Numbered from the stretch's first letter, positions 1 to 6,620 are shown. The stretch: 12,136 bases of DNA from Myxococcales bacterium (GCA_003155465.1 PMCR01000178.1:5110-17245); one strand, 5' to 3'. Notes: generated from the sequence alone by a model not told the origin. Made by a program: numbers and translations.

Positions 1-561
1 GGGTTCGAAGACAACGACGGCTGCCCAGATCTAGACAACGACAAGGATGGGATCCCGGACAAGCAGGACAAGTGTCCCAACGAACCGGAGACCCTCAATG
101 GCTACCGGGACGATGACGGCTGTCCTGACCCAGGCGCGCCGATCGTCGTGCTGCGTGAAGACAAGATCGACGTCATCGAGCGCGTCACCTTCTTGCCCGG
201 CCAGACCGATCTCAGTCCCGGGGGTCTCAGTATCGTCAAACTGGTGGCCATGGTCATGCGTGGGCATGCCGAACTGGCGCGCGTCCGCATCGACGTGCGC
301 GCCGACGGCGTGACGGAGGGCACCATGCGGGGGCGTGCCCAGGAGGTGGCCAAGGCGCTTGCGGCCCATGGCGTTGACGCAAAGAGGCTCAAGCTGGGCA
401 ACGTAAGCGCCGGCTCCAGTCGGGTCCAGTTTGTCATCGAGAGCCGCTTGGCGCCCAAGACCATCAAGGCCCCATTCCCGGCGATGCCCCAGGCAGCGCC
501 GCCTGAAATACCGCCACCCCAGGCGCCCCTACCCGAGGCATCGCCGTCCCAGGCGCCCTAG
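1..561 (+). CDS. OmpA-family outer-membrane protein with TSP3 calcium-binding repeats (C-terminal part)
   Basis: The gene is open at the left edge, so only its last 186 codons are seen. Codons 1-46 are thrombospondin type 3 repeats, rich in Asp, with the pairs DGCPD, DKDGIPD, DKCPNEPET and DDDGCPD; these are known calcium-binding spacers between an outer-membrane barrel and a periplasmic OmpA domain. Residues of about 50-150 resemble that OmpA domain (VTFLPGQTDLS, then RADG, then RGRAQEVAKALAAHGV). The peptidoglycan-binding loop is degenerate: the usual HTD reads RAD, the Asp-to-Arg spacing is about five residues short, and the NRRVEF motif is reduced to SRVQF. The protein ends in a Pro/Ala-rich tail. 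Likely role: an envelope structural protein, possibly with weak or no peptidoglycan binding. Stop TAG at 559-561. Confident of the family, not of the ligand. Confidence 0.85.
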   Translation, partial: GFEDNDGCPDLDNDKDGIPDKQDKCPNEPETLNGYRDDDGCPDPGAPIVVLREDKIDVIERVTFLPGQTDLSPGGLSIVKLVAMVMRGHAELARVRIDVRADGVTEGTMRGRAQEVAKALAAHGVDAKRLKLGNVSAGSSRVQFVIESRLAPKTIKAPFPAMPQAAPPEIPPPQAPLPEASPSQAP

Positions 562-593
562 AGCACCGAACGGTCTACACTGGCCAAAGCTAC

Positions 594-1367
594 ATGAAAC
601 CCCGAGGCTGGGCCGTAACCGACGTTGGCCGCAAGCGCGAGCACAACGAGGACAGTTTCCTGTGCAACGATGAGTTGCAGCTCTACGCCGTGGCCGACGG
701 CATGGGCGGTCACCTTGGGGGAGAGCGCGCGAGTCGCATGGCGGCCGAGATTCTGGAACACGAGATGAGCGCGCGGATGGCTAACTGCCCCCACACGGAG
801 ATGACCGGCGAAGCGATGGCGCAGGCCCTCAGCGAATCCACTGCGGCTGCGTCGAAGGCGATCTTCGAGAGTGCCCAGTCCGAGCCGAACTACACCGGCA
901 TGGGCACCACGCTGACAGGCCTGTGCTTCCATGGCGGGAGCGTGACCCTGTGCCATGTGGGGGACTCGCGCGCGTACCTCTTCCGGGACGGACGCGCGCG
1001 CCAGCTCACCGAAGATCATTCGTGGGTCCAGGAACAGGTGCGCGCGGGCCTGGTATCCGCTGACGATGTCCTGGTTTCCCGCTTTCGCAACATCATCACG
1101 CGATCGGTGGGTTTCGAGCCCGTGGTTTCGCCCGACCTTCTGACCATGCTGGTGGAAGCAGGCGATTGCTTCCTGCTGTGCTCCGACGGGCTGTGCAACT
1201 ACTTTACCCCTGAGGAGCTGGGTGTTGTGCTCAGCGGCCATTTCTACGGCGAGGCGGGCTCGGCCCTGGTCACCATCGCCAATGAATGCGGCGGCGACGA
1301 CAACATCACCTGCGTGATTGTGTATGTCGCGAATGTGCTGGCCGGGCCGACCGGCTCGACTCCTTGA
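594..1367 (+). CDS. PP2C-family serine/threonine protein phosphatase
   Basis: A 257-residue single-domain cytoplasmic phosphatase that removes phosphate from Ser/Thr of target proteins using two Mn/Mg ions. The PP2C motifs are in order and intact: TDVGRKREHNED (9-20), ADGMGGHLGGERAS (34-47, with metal-binding Asp35), MGTT (103-106), GDSRAYLFRDG (123-133), NIITRSVG (166-173), SDGL (197-200, metal-binding Asp) and GGDDN (233-237). The length is usual for the bacterial stand-alone (Stp/PrpC-type) form, and there is no membrane segment. ATG at 594 leaves 32 nt after the upstream stop; no good Shine-Dalgarno is visible, but the conserved domain begins at residue 6, so the start cannot be much later. 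It probably counteracts Hanks-type kinases, which myxobacteria carry in large numbers; no kinase lies in the window. A MITE-like element begins 3 nt after the stop. Confidence 0.95.
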   Translation: MKPRGWAVTDVGRKREHNEDSFLCNDELQLYAVADGMGGHLGGERASRMAAEILEHEMSARMANCPHTEMTGEAMAQALSESTAAASKAIFESAQSEPNYTGMGTTLTGLCFHGGSVTLCHVGDSRAYLFRDGRARQLTEDHSWVQEQVRAGLVSADDVLVSRFRNIITRSVGFEPVVSPDLLTMLVEAGDCFLLCSDGLCNYFTPEELGVVLSGHFYGEAGSALVTIANECGGDDNITCVIVYVANVLAGPTGSTP

Positions 1368-1369
1368 GC

Positions 1370-1526
1370 CTAGCACTACTGATTGAAATTCTCCCGTCAT
1401 CGTCGCTGCTGCGGGCCCTGTCCGCTTTCTCGCTCCTCAGTCAGATACGTCGAGTATCGTCGCTCGTCGCGGCCAGGGCTTCGCGCGACGCGCCGGCTCG
1501 GTCCGAATTTCAATCAGTATTGCTAG
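1370..1526. mobile_element. MITE-like element with terminal inverted repeats at CTAG sites (IS630/Tc1-mariner type)
   Basis: The left end reads CTA then GCACTACTGATTGAAATTC (1373-1391). The right end (1505-1526) is its reverse complement with one mismatch. If the TA dinucleotides at 1371-1372 and 1524-1525 are the target duplication, the element is 151 bp inserted in a CTAG site, which is the known preference of IS630-family transposases. The interior has no sizeable gene. It is itself partly self-complementary: a central hairpin GATAC/GTATC lies at 1444-1458, close to the midpoint, and inner arms around 1411-1425 and 1473-1488 also pair. The whole unit could fold as one long hairpin and act as a terminator for the PP2C gene ending 3 nt earlier. 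It could instead be a non-mobile structured RNA. Confidence 0.7.
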
Positions 1527-1952
1527 TCACGGCCCGTAATGGAATTCGCAGCGCAGGTCGGCCTGCGAGCGCGTGAGCGGCGAAGCAGGGCGACCCACCT
1601 CGTCGTCCTTGGTCGAAGTCGAACGAACCTAGGGAGTGCAGGTCGATTCCGGAGACCCAATGGTGCTGGCAACGTAGCTGCCAAGGTCACAGTTGGAATT
1701 GAGAACGAGCAGTCATTGTTCTTATCGCCGTGCACGTGGCGGGCGTATCACCACTTCCCGAGCCGGCTCGGCAACTCGCCGCCAATGCCAGAACGTCTAC
1801 GGCCAGGACAATGCCGAATGCCCGCATCTCTTCTCCTTCGTGGTTGGAAAAACACGGTACCAGACTTCACGAAATGCCGAAATACCGCTCCGTCGCGGCG
1901 GCGCACGCCCGCCGGACGTGCTATGAAAGGGCTCTAACCAAAGGCTGAGACG
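1527..1952. other. Intergenic region without a convincing gene
   Basis: About 425 bp between the MITE-like element and the aldolase gene. Open frames exist (for example 1539-1937 on the plus strand), but their translations are rich in Arg, Ser and Pro, have no recognisable domain or usable ribosome site, and overlap each other in several frames. G/C use is less codon-structured than in the flanking genes. The promoter of the aldolase gene should be here. The only weak candidate is TTGAGA (1699-1704), 17 nt, then TTATCG (1722-1727). A 14-bp palindrome at 1758-1771 is listed separately. Confidence 0.5.
1758..1771. repeat. Perfect 14-bp palindrome upstream of the aldolase gene
   Basis: CCGAGCCGGCTCGG is a perfect inverted repeat about 180 bp before the aldolase start. 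It could be an operator for a dimeric regulator or a hairpin. In GC-rich DNA such palindromes also arise by chance, so the functional claim is weak. Confidence 0.3.
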
Positions 1953-2945
1953 ATGCTGCACCGAAAACACGTGGACGCGAAGGGCAACTGGGTGACCTTT
2001 CGGCCCGACATCAAGATTATGGATTGTACAATCCGCGACGGCGGTCTAATGAACGACCACCAGTTCGACGAATCTTTTGTCAAGGCCGTCTACGAAACCT
2101 GCGCGGCCGCCGGGGTGGACTACTGCGAGCTTGGCTACAAGGGGTCCAAGCGCATCTTCGCGCCCGGCGAACATGGGGCCTGGAAGTTCTGTGACGAGGA
2201 CGTGGTCCGCCGCATCGTGGGCGAAGGACCGCGTCCACTGCGCATCTCGGTGATGGCTGACGTCGACCGCACCGACTACCACACCGACATCTTGCCCAAG
2301 GACAAGAGCGTCATCGATTGCATTCGCGTGGCCTGCTACATCAGCCAGATCCCGGGCGCGATCGACATGATCAAGGACGCCCACGACAAGGGCTACGAGA
2401 CCACGCTCAACCTGATGGCCATCTCCAAGGTCCAGGATCGCGAATTGGAAGAGGCGCTGGCTGCTCTGGCCAAGAGTCCGGTGGATACGGTCTACGTGGT
2501 CGATAGCAACGGCGCGCTCTATTCAGAGCAGATTCACGACTTGATACTCGGTTTCATGGCGGCGTTGGACGGGACCGGCAAACACGTCGGCATCCATGCC
2601 CACAACAACATGCAGCTTGCCTACGCCAACACCATCGAGGCGCTCATCGTGGGTGCCGACCGATTGGACGCCACCATCGCCGGGCTGGGGCGCGGCGCCG
2701 GTAACTGCGCGCTGGAGCTGCTGCTGGCGTTTCTCAAAAACCCCAAGTTCCACCTGCGCCCGGTCATCGAGTGCATCGAGCAGCATTTTGTCCCCCTGGC
2801 CAAGAAGCTGGATTGGGGCTACAGCATCCCGTACCTCATCACCGGCATGCTCAACGAACATCCGCGCGCGGCCATGGCGGTGCGCGAGAGCGAGCACAAA
2901 GACGAGTACCTGGCTTTTTACGACCGGATGGTCGAGAAGGACTAG
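1953..2945 (+). CDS. HMGL-like (DRE-TIM) aldolase of unknown substrate
   Basis: A 330-residue cytoplasmic protein of the HMG-CoA lyase-like family, closest in style to 4-hydroxy-2-oxovalerate aldolase (DmpG). DCTIRDGG (24-31) carries the family's catalytic Arg28 and metal-binding Asp29. HAHNN (215-219) supplies the two metal-binding His (215, 217), and AGLGRGAGN (243-251) is the conserved glycine loop. Aligned with DmpG, the catalytic base His21 is replaced by Leu32. The motif DCTxRDGG followed by Asn resembles a poorly characterised branch that I recall from surface-polysaccharide gene clusters. The DmpG communication domain is not evident and no acylating aldehyde dehydrogenase partner is nearby, so DmpG-type channelling is unlikely. 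ATG at 1953 has AAAGG 8 nt upstream. The gene stands alone, and the true reaction cannot be named from the sequence. Confidence 0.85.
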   Translation: MLHRKHVDAKGNWVTFRPDIKIMDCTIRDGGLMNDHQFDESFVKAVYETCAAAGVDYCELGYKGSKRIFAPGEHGAWKFCDEDVVRRIVGEGPRPLRISVMADVDRTDYHTDILPKDKSVIDCIRVACYISQIPGAIDMIKDAHDKGYETTLNLMAISKVQDRELEEALAALAKSPVDTVYVVDSNGALYSEQIHDLILGFMAALDGTGKHVGIHAHNNMQLAYANTIEALIVGADRLDATIAGLGRGAGNCALELLLAFLKNPKFHLRPVIECIEQHFVPLAKKLDWGYSIPYLITGMLNEHPRAAMAVRESEHKDEYLAFYDRMVEKD

Positions 2946-2995
2946 CTACGGCTTGTCGGAAAATTCGAGGCTGCTTGGCAGGCGGGGCTGCGGCT

Positions 2996-3165
2996 AGCGG
3001 GTCGCGGTTCGCGTGGGCGAGGGCGTGAGCGAGTTCGTGGGCGTCACGCGGAAGGCGGGCCGCGGGCCGCGGGCCGCTCACGCTCACGCGACCCGCCCAC
3101 GCAGACCGCATCACGCTGGTCGCTGCCGCCCACGCTACCGCTCACGCGCACGCTGGCCGACCTGC
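2996..3165. repeat. GC-rich hairpin and short-repeat region
   Basis: The stretch is built from recurring short words. GCGTGGGCG (3011-3019) and GCGTGAGCG (3023-3031) are answered by CGCTCACGC (3075-3083 and again 3081-3089) and CGCCCACGC (3094-3102), giving an inverted repeat with a loop of about 45-50 nt. Further CACGCT and CTCACGCG words continue to about 3160. It follows the aldolase stop and could end that transcript. It also covers the first ~50 codons of the longest possible frame of the next gene, which argues that those codons may not be translated. Confidence 0.5.
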
Positions 3166-4401
3166 GCTTGGCCCTTGCTGCTGGCACTGGTCTGCGTGCT
3201 CGTACCGGGCCGTGGCGTGGCTGCGGAGTTGCGCCTGCCTTTTGCCACGCCCGCTGAGCTGACAGCTGCACTCGACGTTCTGGGCGACGCTGATCTGGTT
3301 GTGCTGGCCGACCCCAGCCGCCGGCCCGCGCGCTTGCGCTTGGCCACGCGGGTGGCTGCCCCGGTCGGCCGCGTGCGGGCCATGCTGGTGGACCTGGCGG
3401 CCTACCGAGCCGCCTTGCCCGCCTTGCGCCGGCTCGAATGGGAAGGGGAGGACCAGCGCCATGCGGGGGCCGGCCGGGCCCCGGAAGGCATGGTCGCCTG
3501 GGAGCTGGAGGTTCCGCTTTGGAATCTCGAAGGCAAGCTTTGGCTGCAGCCCACGCCCACGGGCGCCGACCTTGTCGTCGTGCAGGGTGATTTCTCGCCG
3601 GGCCTGGTCCGGCTTTCGGCCACTCCCGAGCCAGCCGGTACGACTCTGCTGTCGATTGATGCCTCCGCGAACCTACGCGACGTGAACTGGATCACCAGGC
3701 GGATGGTCAAGCGCAACGCCCTGGCCGAGCCGGGCCTGGCGGCAGCGGCCTTCTACGTCATGTTGCGCGCGCTGCACTTGCAGGCCGAACGCGTGGCCGA
3801 CACCCAGGATCCGCGACGACGACCAACCGCTGTGCCCTCGCCGCTGGAGTTGTCGGAGCTTGACGGCCGACGCCTCGCCCGCCTGGCAGATGCAGGACTG
3901 CAAGCGCCCGCGTTGCTGGCGGCGGTTCGCAGCCGCGGCAATGGCCGCCTGGCGCTGGTCCAGGTTCTCGCTCTCTCCCGACTTGCCCCTGGCGCTGCTT
4001 TGGGCTTGGTCGCCCAACCCCAGACCTGGCAAGCCCTGCCTGGCTGGCGCAAGGTCAGCCTTGCCAAGACTGGAGCAGACTGCAGCAGCGCAGTTTGCTG
4101 GAAGGTCGATACCAGCTTCCCGTTCCTCGATCTCGATGCGACCTGGAAGGTGGGCACGCAGCCTTGGCGTGCCTCTTCCGTGGCAGGCGCCTGCCACGGG
4201 GCAGCCATGGGTCTGGATCTGCTTTCCTCCGGCGCGGTCACGGCAACCGTGCTGTCTCTGTACCCGCGCTTGGACAAGGCCGGGTATGTTCCGCGCAAGT
4301 CAATCGAGTCCGAGCCCCTGCTCGAGCACGGGCTGTCGCTGGGCTTGGCCTTGGTCGATGCGATCACCCTGGTGCGCGCACTGGACGCCAGCGCCCGCTG
4401 A
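3013..4401 (+). CDS. Secreted or membrane-anchored protein with two START/SRPBCC-like domains
   Basis: The start is uncertain. The frame is open from GTG 3013 (462 codons), with other GTGs at 3025 and 3037 and a TTG at 3175, and none has a clear Shine-Dalgarno. Residues 1-50 are an unusual Arg/His-rich stretch over a DNA hairpin repeat. A hydrophobic segment (residues 54-64) ends in GVAA, a plausible signal-peptidase site at about 71, so the TTG start giving a short signal peptide is credible. Residues of about 106-257 look like a polyketide-cyclase/START (SRPBCC) fold, which binds hydrophobic ligands in a helix-grip cavity. Residues of about 315-457 repeat the same pattern (WELEVPLWNLEGKLWL against WKVDTSFPFLDLDATWKV; ALAEPGL against PLLEHGL). 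I infer an exported lipid- or polyketide-binding protein; no catalytic residues are identifiable. Confidence 0.7.
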   Translation: MGEGVSEFVGVTRKAGRGPRAAHAHATRPRRPHHAGRCRPRYRSRARWPTCAWPLLLALVCVLVPGRGVAAELRLPFATPAELTAALDVLGDADLVVLADPSRRPARLRLATRVAAPVGRVRAMLVDLAAYRAALPALRRLEWEGEDQRHAGAGRAPEGMVAWELEVPLWNLEGKLWLQPTPTGADLVVVQGDFSPGLVRLSATPEPAGTTLLSIDASANLRDVNWITRRMVKRNALAEPGLAAAAFYVMLRALHLQAERVADTQDPRRRPTAVPSPLELSELDGRRLARLADAGLQAPALLAAVRSRGNGRLALVQVLALSRLAPGAALGLVAQPQTWQALPGWRKVSLAKTGADCSSAVCWKVDTSFPFLDLDATWKVGTQPWRASSVAGACHGAAMGLDLLSSGAVTATVLSLYPRLDKAGYVPRKSIESEPLLEHGLSLGLALVDAITLVRALDASAR

Positions 4402-4425
4402 CCGGGCCCGAGTTGCCCGGGGTCA
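4399..4425. terminator. Hairpin spanning the convergent stop codons
   Basis: TGACCGGGC (4399-4407), a 7-nt loop, then GCCCGG, two unpaired G, and TCA (4415-4425). The stem uses the stop codons of both converging genes. There is no U-tract on either side, so it would be a Rho-independent-like hairpin of the weak GC-rich kind or a two-way roadblock. Confidence 0.45.
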
Positions 4426-5004
4426 CTCGCAGAAACCGATGGTGTTCAACAGGCCAATCCTGGTGCAGATGGTCCCGGCCGCGCAATCGGTGATGGAGGC
4501 CTCGACGTTCAAGTGGCACAGGTTGGCGCACATGCCGCTCCCGCAGAAGAGCTGTGGGCCACACAAGGAGCTGGCAGGGCTGCAGTTTGTGTATGCGGGA
4601 AGGTCGCGGCCAGCCGGGTCCTGGCAGGTCGCATTGCCGGTCGTCGGGCTCAAGTAACACCCCAACTTTGACAGCGCCGTCTCGCAGGGGTCCGGCGCGA
4701 AGATGTCACAGGTTGATCCTCTGCCCACCACATCCGGTGCCGGGGCATCAGCCGACGAATCGGGCAGCACCGCGGCGTCTGGCGTCTCGTCCCCCGTGCC
4801 CCCGACGCCCGGAATGCCGCCCCCGGCATCTTCCGACAGGATCACCAAACCGGCGTCGACGATCGTGCGGTCGGACGGAGTTGTCCCACCTGGTGGCGGG
4901 GCCGGGCGGGGTGCGTCGTCATGCGCCGCGCACGCCATCAGCAAGGAGCACAGGGTGCCCGCGGCGAGCCCGACGGCCGAGTGGCTCATTTTCCTAGGGT
5001 GCAT
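4423..5004 (-). CDS. Lipoprotein with C-terminal 12-Cys domain
   Basis: 193 residues with no family I can name. Residues 1-25 are a lipoprotein signal (Arg-Lys n-region, hydrophobic core, lipobox LMAC with Cys25 to be lipidated). Residues 26-95 are a low-complexity Pro/Gly/Asp/Ala linker. Residues 99-192 hold 12 cysteines, an even number consistent with six disulfides in an exported domain. The ATG at 5002-5004 is chosen because AAGGAGGG ends 3 nt before it. An internal ATG at 4987-4989 forms a 4-nt ATGA overlap with the upstream stop but lacks its own ribosome site and the positive n-region. The gene overlaps the 3' end of the upstream Cys-rich gene by 19 nt and is probably translated with it. 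It most likely sits on the outer membrane; its role is unknown. Confidence 0.8.
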   Translation of the reverse strand: MHPRKMSHSAVGLAAGTLCSLLMACAAHDDAPRPAPPPGGTTPSDRTIVDAGLVILSEDAGGGIPGVGGTGDETPDAAVLPDSSADAPAPDVVGRGSTCDIFAPDPCETALSKLGCYLSPTTGNATCQDPAGRDLPAYTNCSPASSLCGPQLFCGSGMCANLCHLNVEASITDCAAGTICTRIGLLNTIGFCE

Positions 5005-5294
5005 TTGCCCTCCTTGCAGACAGCCGAATTGGCGGCACAGGAAGGATCATGCGACATCACGGCTACGCACATGGTGCCCGCACAGCGCGCCTCCCGGGCT
5101 CGCTCGGAGCTTGCCCTTTCCTTCTTGGGAATTGCCTTCTGCTTGCCACCGGCGGTACAGCCGCAGCAGTCGTCCGAGACCAGGACGCAGTCCGAAGCAA
5201 CGTGGCAGGCAGCGGCGCCCTTTGCGGCTGGACCGGGCGCAGCCGCAGGCATCAAGCTAGCGGCCACTATGACTGCCTTCCACGCAAGTTTCAT
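4986..5294 (-). CDS. Small secreted Cys-rich protein
   Basis: 102 residues, not assigned to a known family. A signal peptide is clear (MKLAWK n-region, hydrophobic run to about 17, Ala-rich cleavage zone near 20-29) and has no lipobox. The mature part carries ten cysteines (30, 36, 43, 44, 46, 71, 76, 86, 93, 98), including a CCGC cluster followed by GG, with a basic charged stretch (51-70) between two Cys blocks. The spacing C-x5-C-x6-CC-x-C is distinctive and suggests a disulfide-stabilised periplasmic or extracellular protein. It precedes and overlaps the 12-Cys lipoprotein gene, so the two are likely a functional pair. There is no strong Shine-Dalgarno; a TATACT sequence upstream could be the -10 box. 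Confidence 0.75.
   Translation of the reverse strand: MKLAWKAVIVAASLMPAAAPGPAAKGAAACHVASDCVLVSDDCCGCTAGGKQKAIPKKERASSERAREARCAGTMCVAVMSHDPSCAANSAVCKEGKCTLGK
5008..5015 (-). promoter_or_regulatory. Shine-Dalgarno that fixes the start of the 12-Cys lipoprotein
   Basis: On the minus strand AAGGAGGG is followed by CAA and then ATG (5004-5002). The site lies inside the 3' end of the upstream gene, so the two genes are read in a coupled way. The short spacing is like that at other starts in this window. Confidence 0.6.
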
Positions 5295-5306
5295 CGGATA
5301 GCCTGT

Positions 5307-5312
5307 AGTATA
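5307..5312 (-). promoter_or_regulatory. Possible -10 box for the Cys-rich gene pair
   Basis: TATACT on the minus strand, 12 nt before the ATG at 5294. No recognisable -35 hexamer lies 16-18 nt upstream, so this is a weak call. The rest of the 195-bp divergent interval (5295-5489) shows no other clear signal. Confidence 0.25.
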
Positions 5313-5489
5313 GCCCTTCGGGCCAGGAGCGGCACCACCTCACACTGCCCCCCACTCCCCGATTCTTCCTGACATCCTCCCCAGGTGTGAGCCCCAAGAA
5401 AACCCTGTGCATCGCGGCCCAAAGACGTACAAAATTGCTTCTGGTCCCTCGCAGAACTAACCTCTCGACCTGCCGGAGCGGTTGCATTC

Positions 5490-6401
5490 ATGCCTAGACT
5501 GATTCTCGTCTCCTGTTTCGCCAGCCTGTCACTCATGGGCGCCTGTGTGGACACCAGCCAGCCCGCCAAGCTAGCCGAGTGCGCCAAAACGCATTCTTGC
5601 TCTGGCCCGGGGGGTAGCTCAGGCGGTGGCGGCGGTGGCATGACCGGGACTGGTGGGGCCACAGGCGGCCAGGGCGGAGGCGCAGGCAGCGGTGGCCAAA
5701 CCGCCGGCACCGGCGGCGGAACCACAGGCAGCGGCGGTGGAACCGCGGGCAGCGGTGGTGGAACCGGGGGCAGTGCCGGTGGAACTGCGGGCAGTGGCGG
5801 TGGAACCGCGGGCAACGGCGGTGGAGCCGGGGGCAGCAGCGGGGGCGGCGGCGGTGGAACTGACGCCGGCGTTGCGGGCAGCGGCGGCGGGGGTTCGTCG
5901 GGATCGAGTGACGCTGGCCTAGACGCCCCCTATCTCAGCCCAGAGACAGAATACCCTTCGGACAGCAAGCCGTCCCAGCCCGATGTGCAGCAAGATGTGG
6001 CAGTCGACGCCCCGATCCCCGGCGCCGAAACAGGTGGATCTGAAGCGGGGCCAGACACCTTGCCGGACATCGCGCCGGACCTGGTGGTTGACCTGATGCC
6101 CGACATCTTGACCCCACGCCCTGATGCGGGCCTGGACGCAGGTAGCTGCATCCAGCGGTTCCAGGCGAATGGCTACTCCCTGGGGATGGACGCGAGCATC
6201 GCGGCCTGCAGCAGTTGCAAGGATAGTGGCGGGAACTCGCTGGAGTCGACATGCAAGACCATGATTGATTGCCTGCAGCCTGCGTGGCCCTGCTTGACCA
6301 GCGGGAATTGTTGGAGAGACTGTCGAAACGACGCACATGCGGACTCGGTGGCTGAGTCCTGCGTCGTGACTCTCACCAGCGCGGCGTGCTCTGCGCACTG
6401 A
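5490..6401 (+). CDS. Lipoprotein with Gly-rich repeat linker and 10-Cys C-terminal domain
   Basis: 303 residues with no named family. The signal ends in a lipobox (LMGAC, Cys19). Residues 39-140 are almost only Gly with Ser, Thr and Ala, built partly from a tandem TAGSGGG heptad. Residues 141-217 are an Asp/Pro-rich linker (PDIAPDLVVDLMPDI). Residues 220-300 form a compact domain with ten cysteines (220, 240, 243, 255, 261, 268, 274, 278, 291, 300), including CSSC, IDC, WPC and GNCW. This plan (lipid anchor, flexible stalk, small disulfide domain) is common in myxobacterial surface proteins, and I infer display of the Cys domain at the cell surface. The ribosome site is weak (GGAG about 11 nt upstream). 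It is divergent from the Cys-rich pair on the other strand. Confidence 0.8.
   Translation: MPRLILVSCFASLSLMGACVDTSQPAKLAECAKTHSCSGPGGSSGGGGGGMTGTGGATGGQGGGAGSGGQTAGTGGGTTGSGGGTAGSGGGTGGSAGGTAGSGGGTAGNGGGAGGSSGGGGGGTDAGVAGSGGGGSSGSSDAGLDAPYLSPETEYPSDSKPSQPDVQQDVAVDAPIPGAETGGSEAGPDTLPDIAPDLVVDLMPDILTPRPDAGLDAGSCIQRFQANGYSLGMDASIAACSSCKDSGGNSLESTCKTMIDCLQPAWPCLTSGNCWRDCRNDAHADSVAESCVVTLTSAACSAH
5721..5846 (+). repeat. 21-bp in-frame tandem repeat
   Basis: Five clear copies of a 21-bp unit start at 5721, 5742, 5763, 5784 and 5805 (consensus ACCGCGGGCAGYGGCGGTGG then A), with a decayed sixth copy at 5826. Each encodes Thr-(Ala/Thr/Gly)-Gly-Ser/Asn-(Gly/Ala)-Gly-Gly. Copies differ mostly at third positions, so they are not a fresh duplication. 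Length variation between strains would be expected here. Confidence 0.85.
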
Positions 6402-6491
6402 CCTGGTGGACTCACGGGAAGCTGGCGCGGGCTTCCGGCACTGCGGTGATTCGAGCGTGACGGGCTGTCCCCTTCGGCACCGCGAAACCAT

Positions 6492-6528
6492 TGGCACAAA
6501 ATCTGCCTTGCGTGGCACAATACGGGCT
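6492..6528 (+). promoter_or_regulatory. Candidate sigma-54 (-24/-12) promoter, with a second partial copy 21 bp downstream
   Basis: TGGCACAAAATCTGCC (6492-6507) has a full -24 TGGCAC with TGC at the correct 5-nt-gap position for -12. A second TGGCACAA begins at 6513, exactly 21 bp later, and keeps only GC at the -12 position. Transcription from the first would begin near 6518-6520, about 100 nt before the chosen start of the fibronectin-domain lipoprotein. Sigma-54 promoters with enhancer-binding activators are common in myxobacteria, but no activator gene is in the window. Confidence 0.45.
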
Positions 6529-6609
6529 TGTTTCGTCAAAGAAACGTCGTGCTGTTTTTGCCTGCCACCGGACAGCGCAGGCTTCGCGCCGAGGTAGAGC
6601 CGATGCTCC

Positions 6610-6616
6610 GAGAGGG
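6610..6616 (+). promoter_or_regulatory. Shine-Dalgarno for the fibronectin-domain lipoprotein
   Basis: GAGAGGG followed by 4 nt and ATG 6621. The same arrangement (GAGAGGG plus 4 nt) precedes the rhodanese lipoprotein start. A competing GAGG (6591-6594) lies 8 nt before ATG 6603. Confidence 0.5.
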
Positions 6617-6620
6617 ATCG

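Noticed and set aside
558..1400. Long minus-strand open frame opposite the PP2C gene
   Set aside because: It is the antisense shadow of a gene with all PP2C motifs; its translation has no domain and exists because of GC-rich codon bias.
1641..1650. GGTCGATTCC, similar to a tRNA T-loop
   Set aside because: One base short of GGTTCGANTCC, and no acceptor, D or anticodon stems could be built around it.
1699..1727. Sigma-70-like TTGAGA/TTATCG promoter for the aldolase
   Set aside because: The match to consensus is poor in both boxes and it lies over 220 bp from the start; not strong enough to list as a promoter.
1539..1937. 132-codon open frame after the MITE-like element
   Set aside because: No domain, no ribosome site and low-complexity basic composition; several alternative frames overlap it.
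5721..5846. Regular 21-bp repeats as a possible CRISPR-like array
   Set aside because: There are no spacers; the units are contiguous, in frame and encode a Gly-rich linker.
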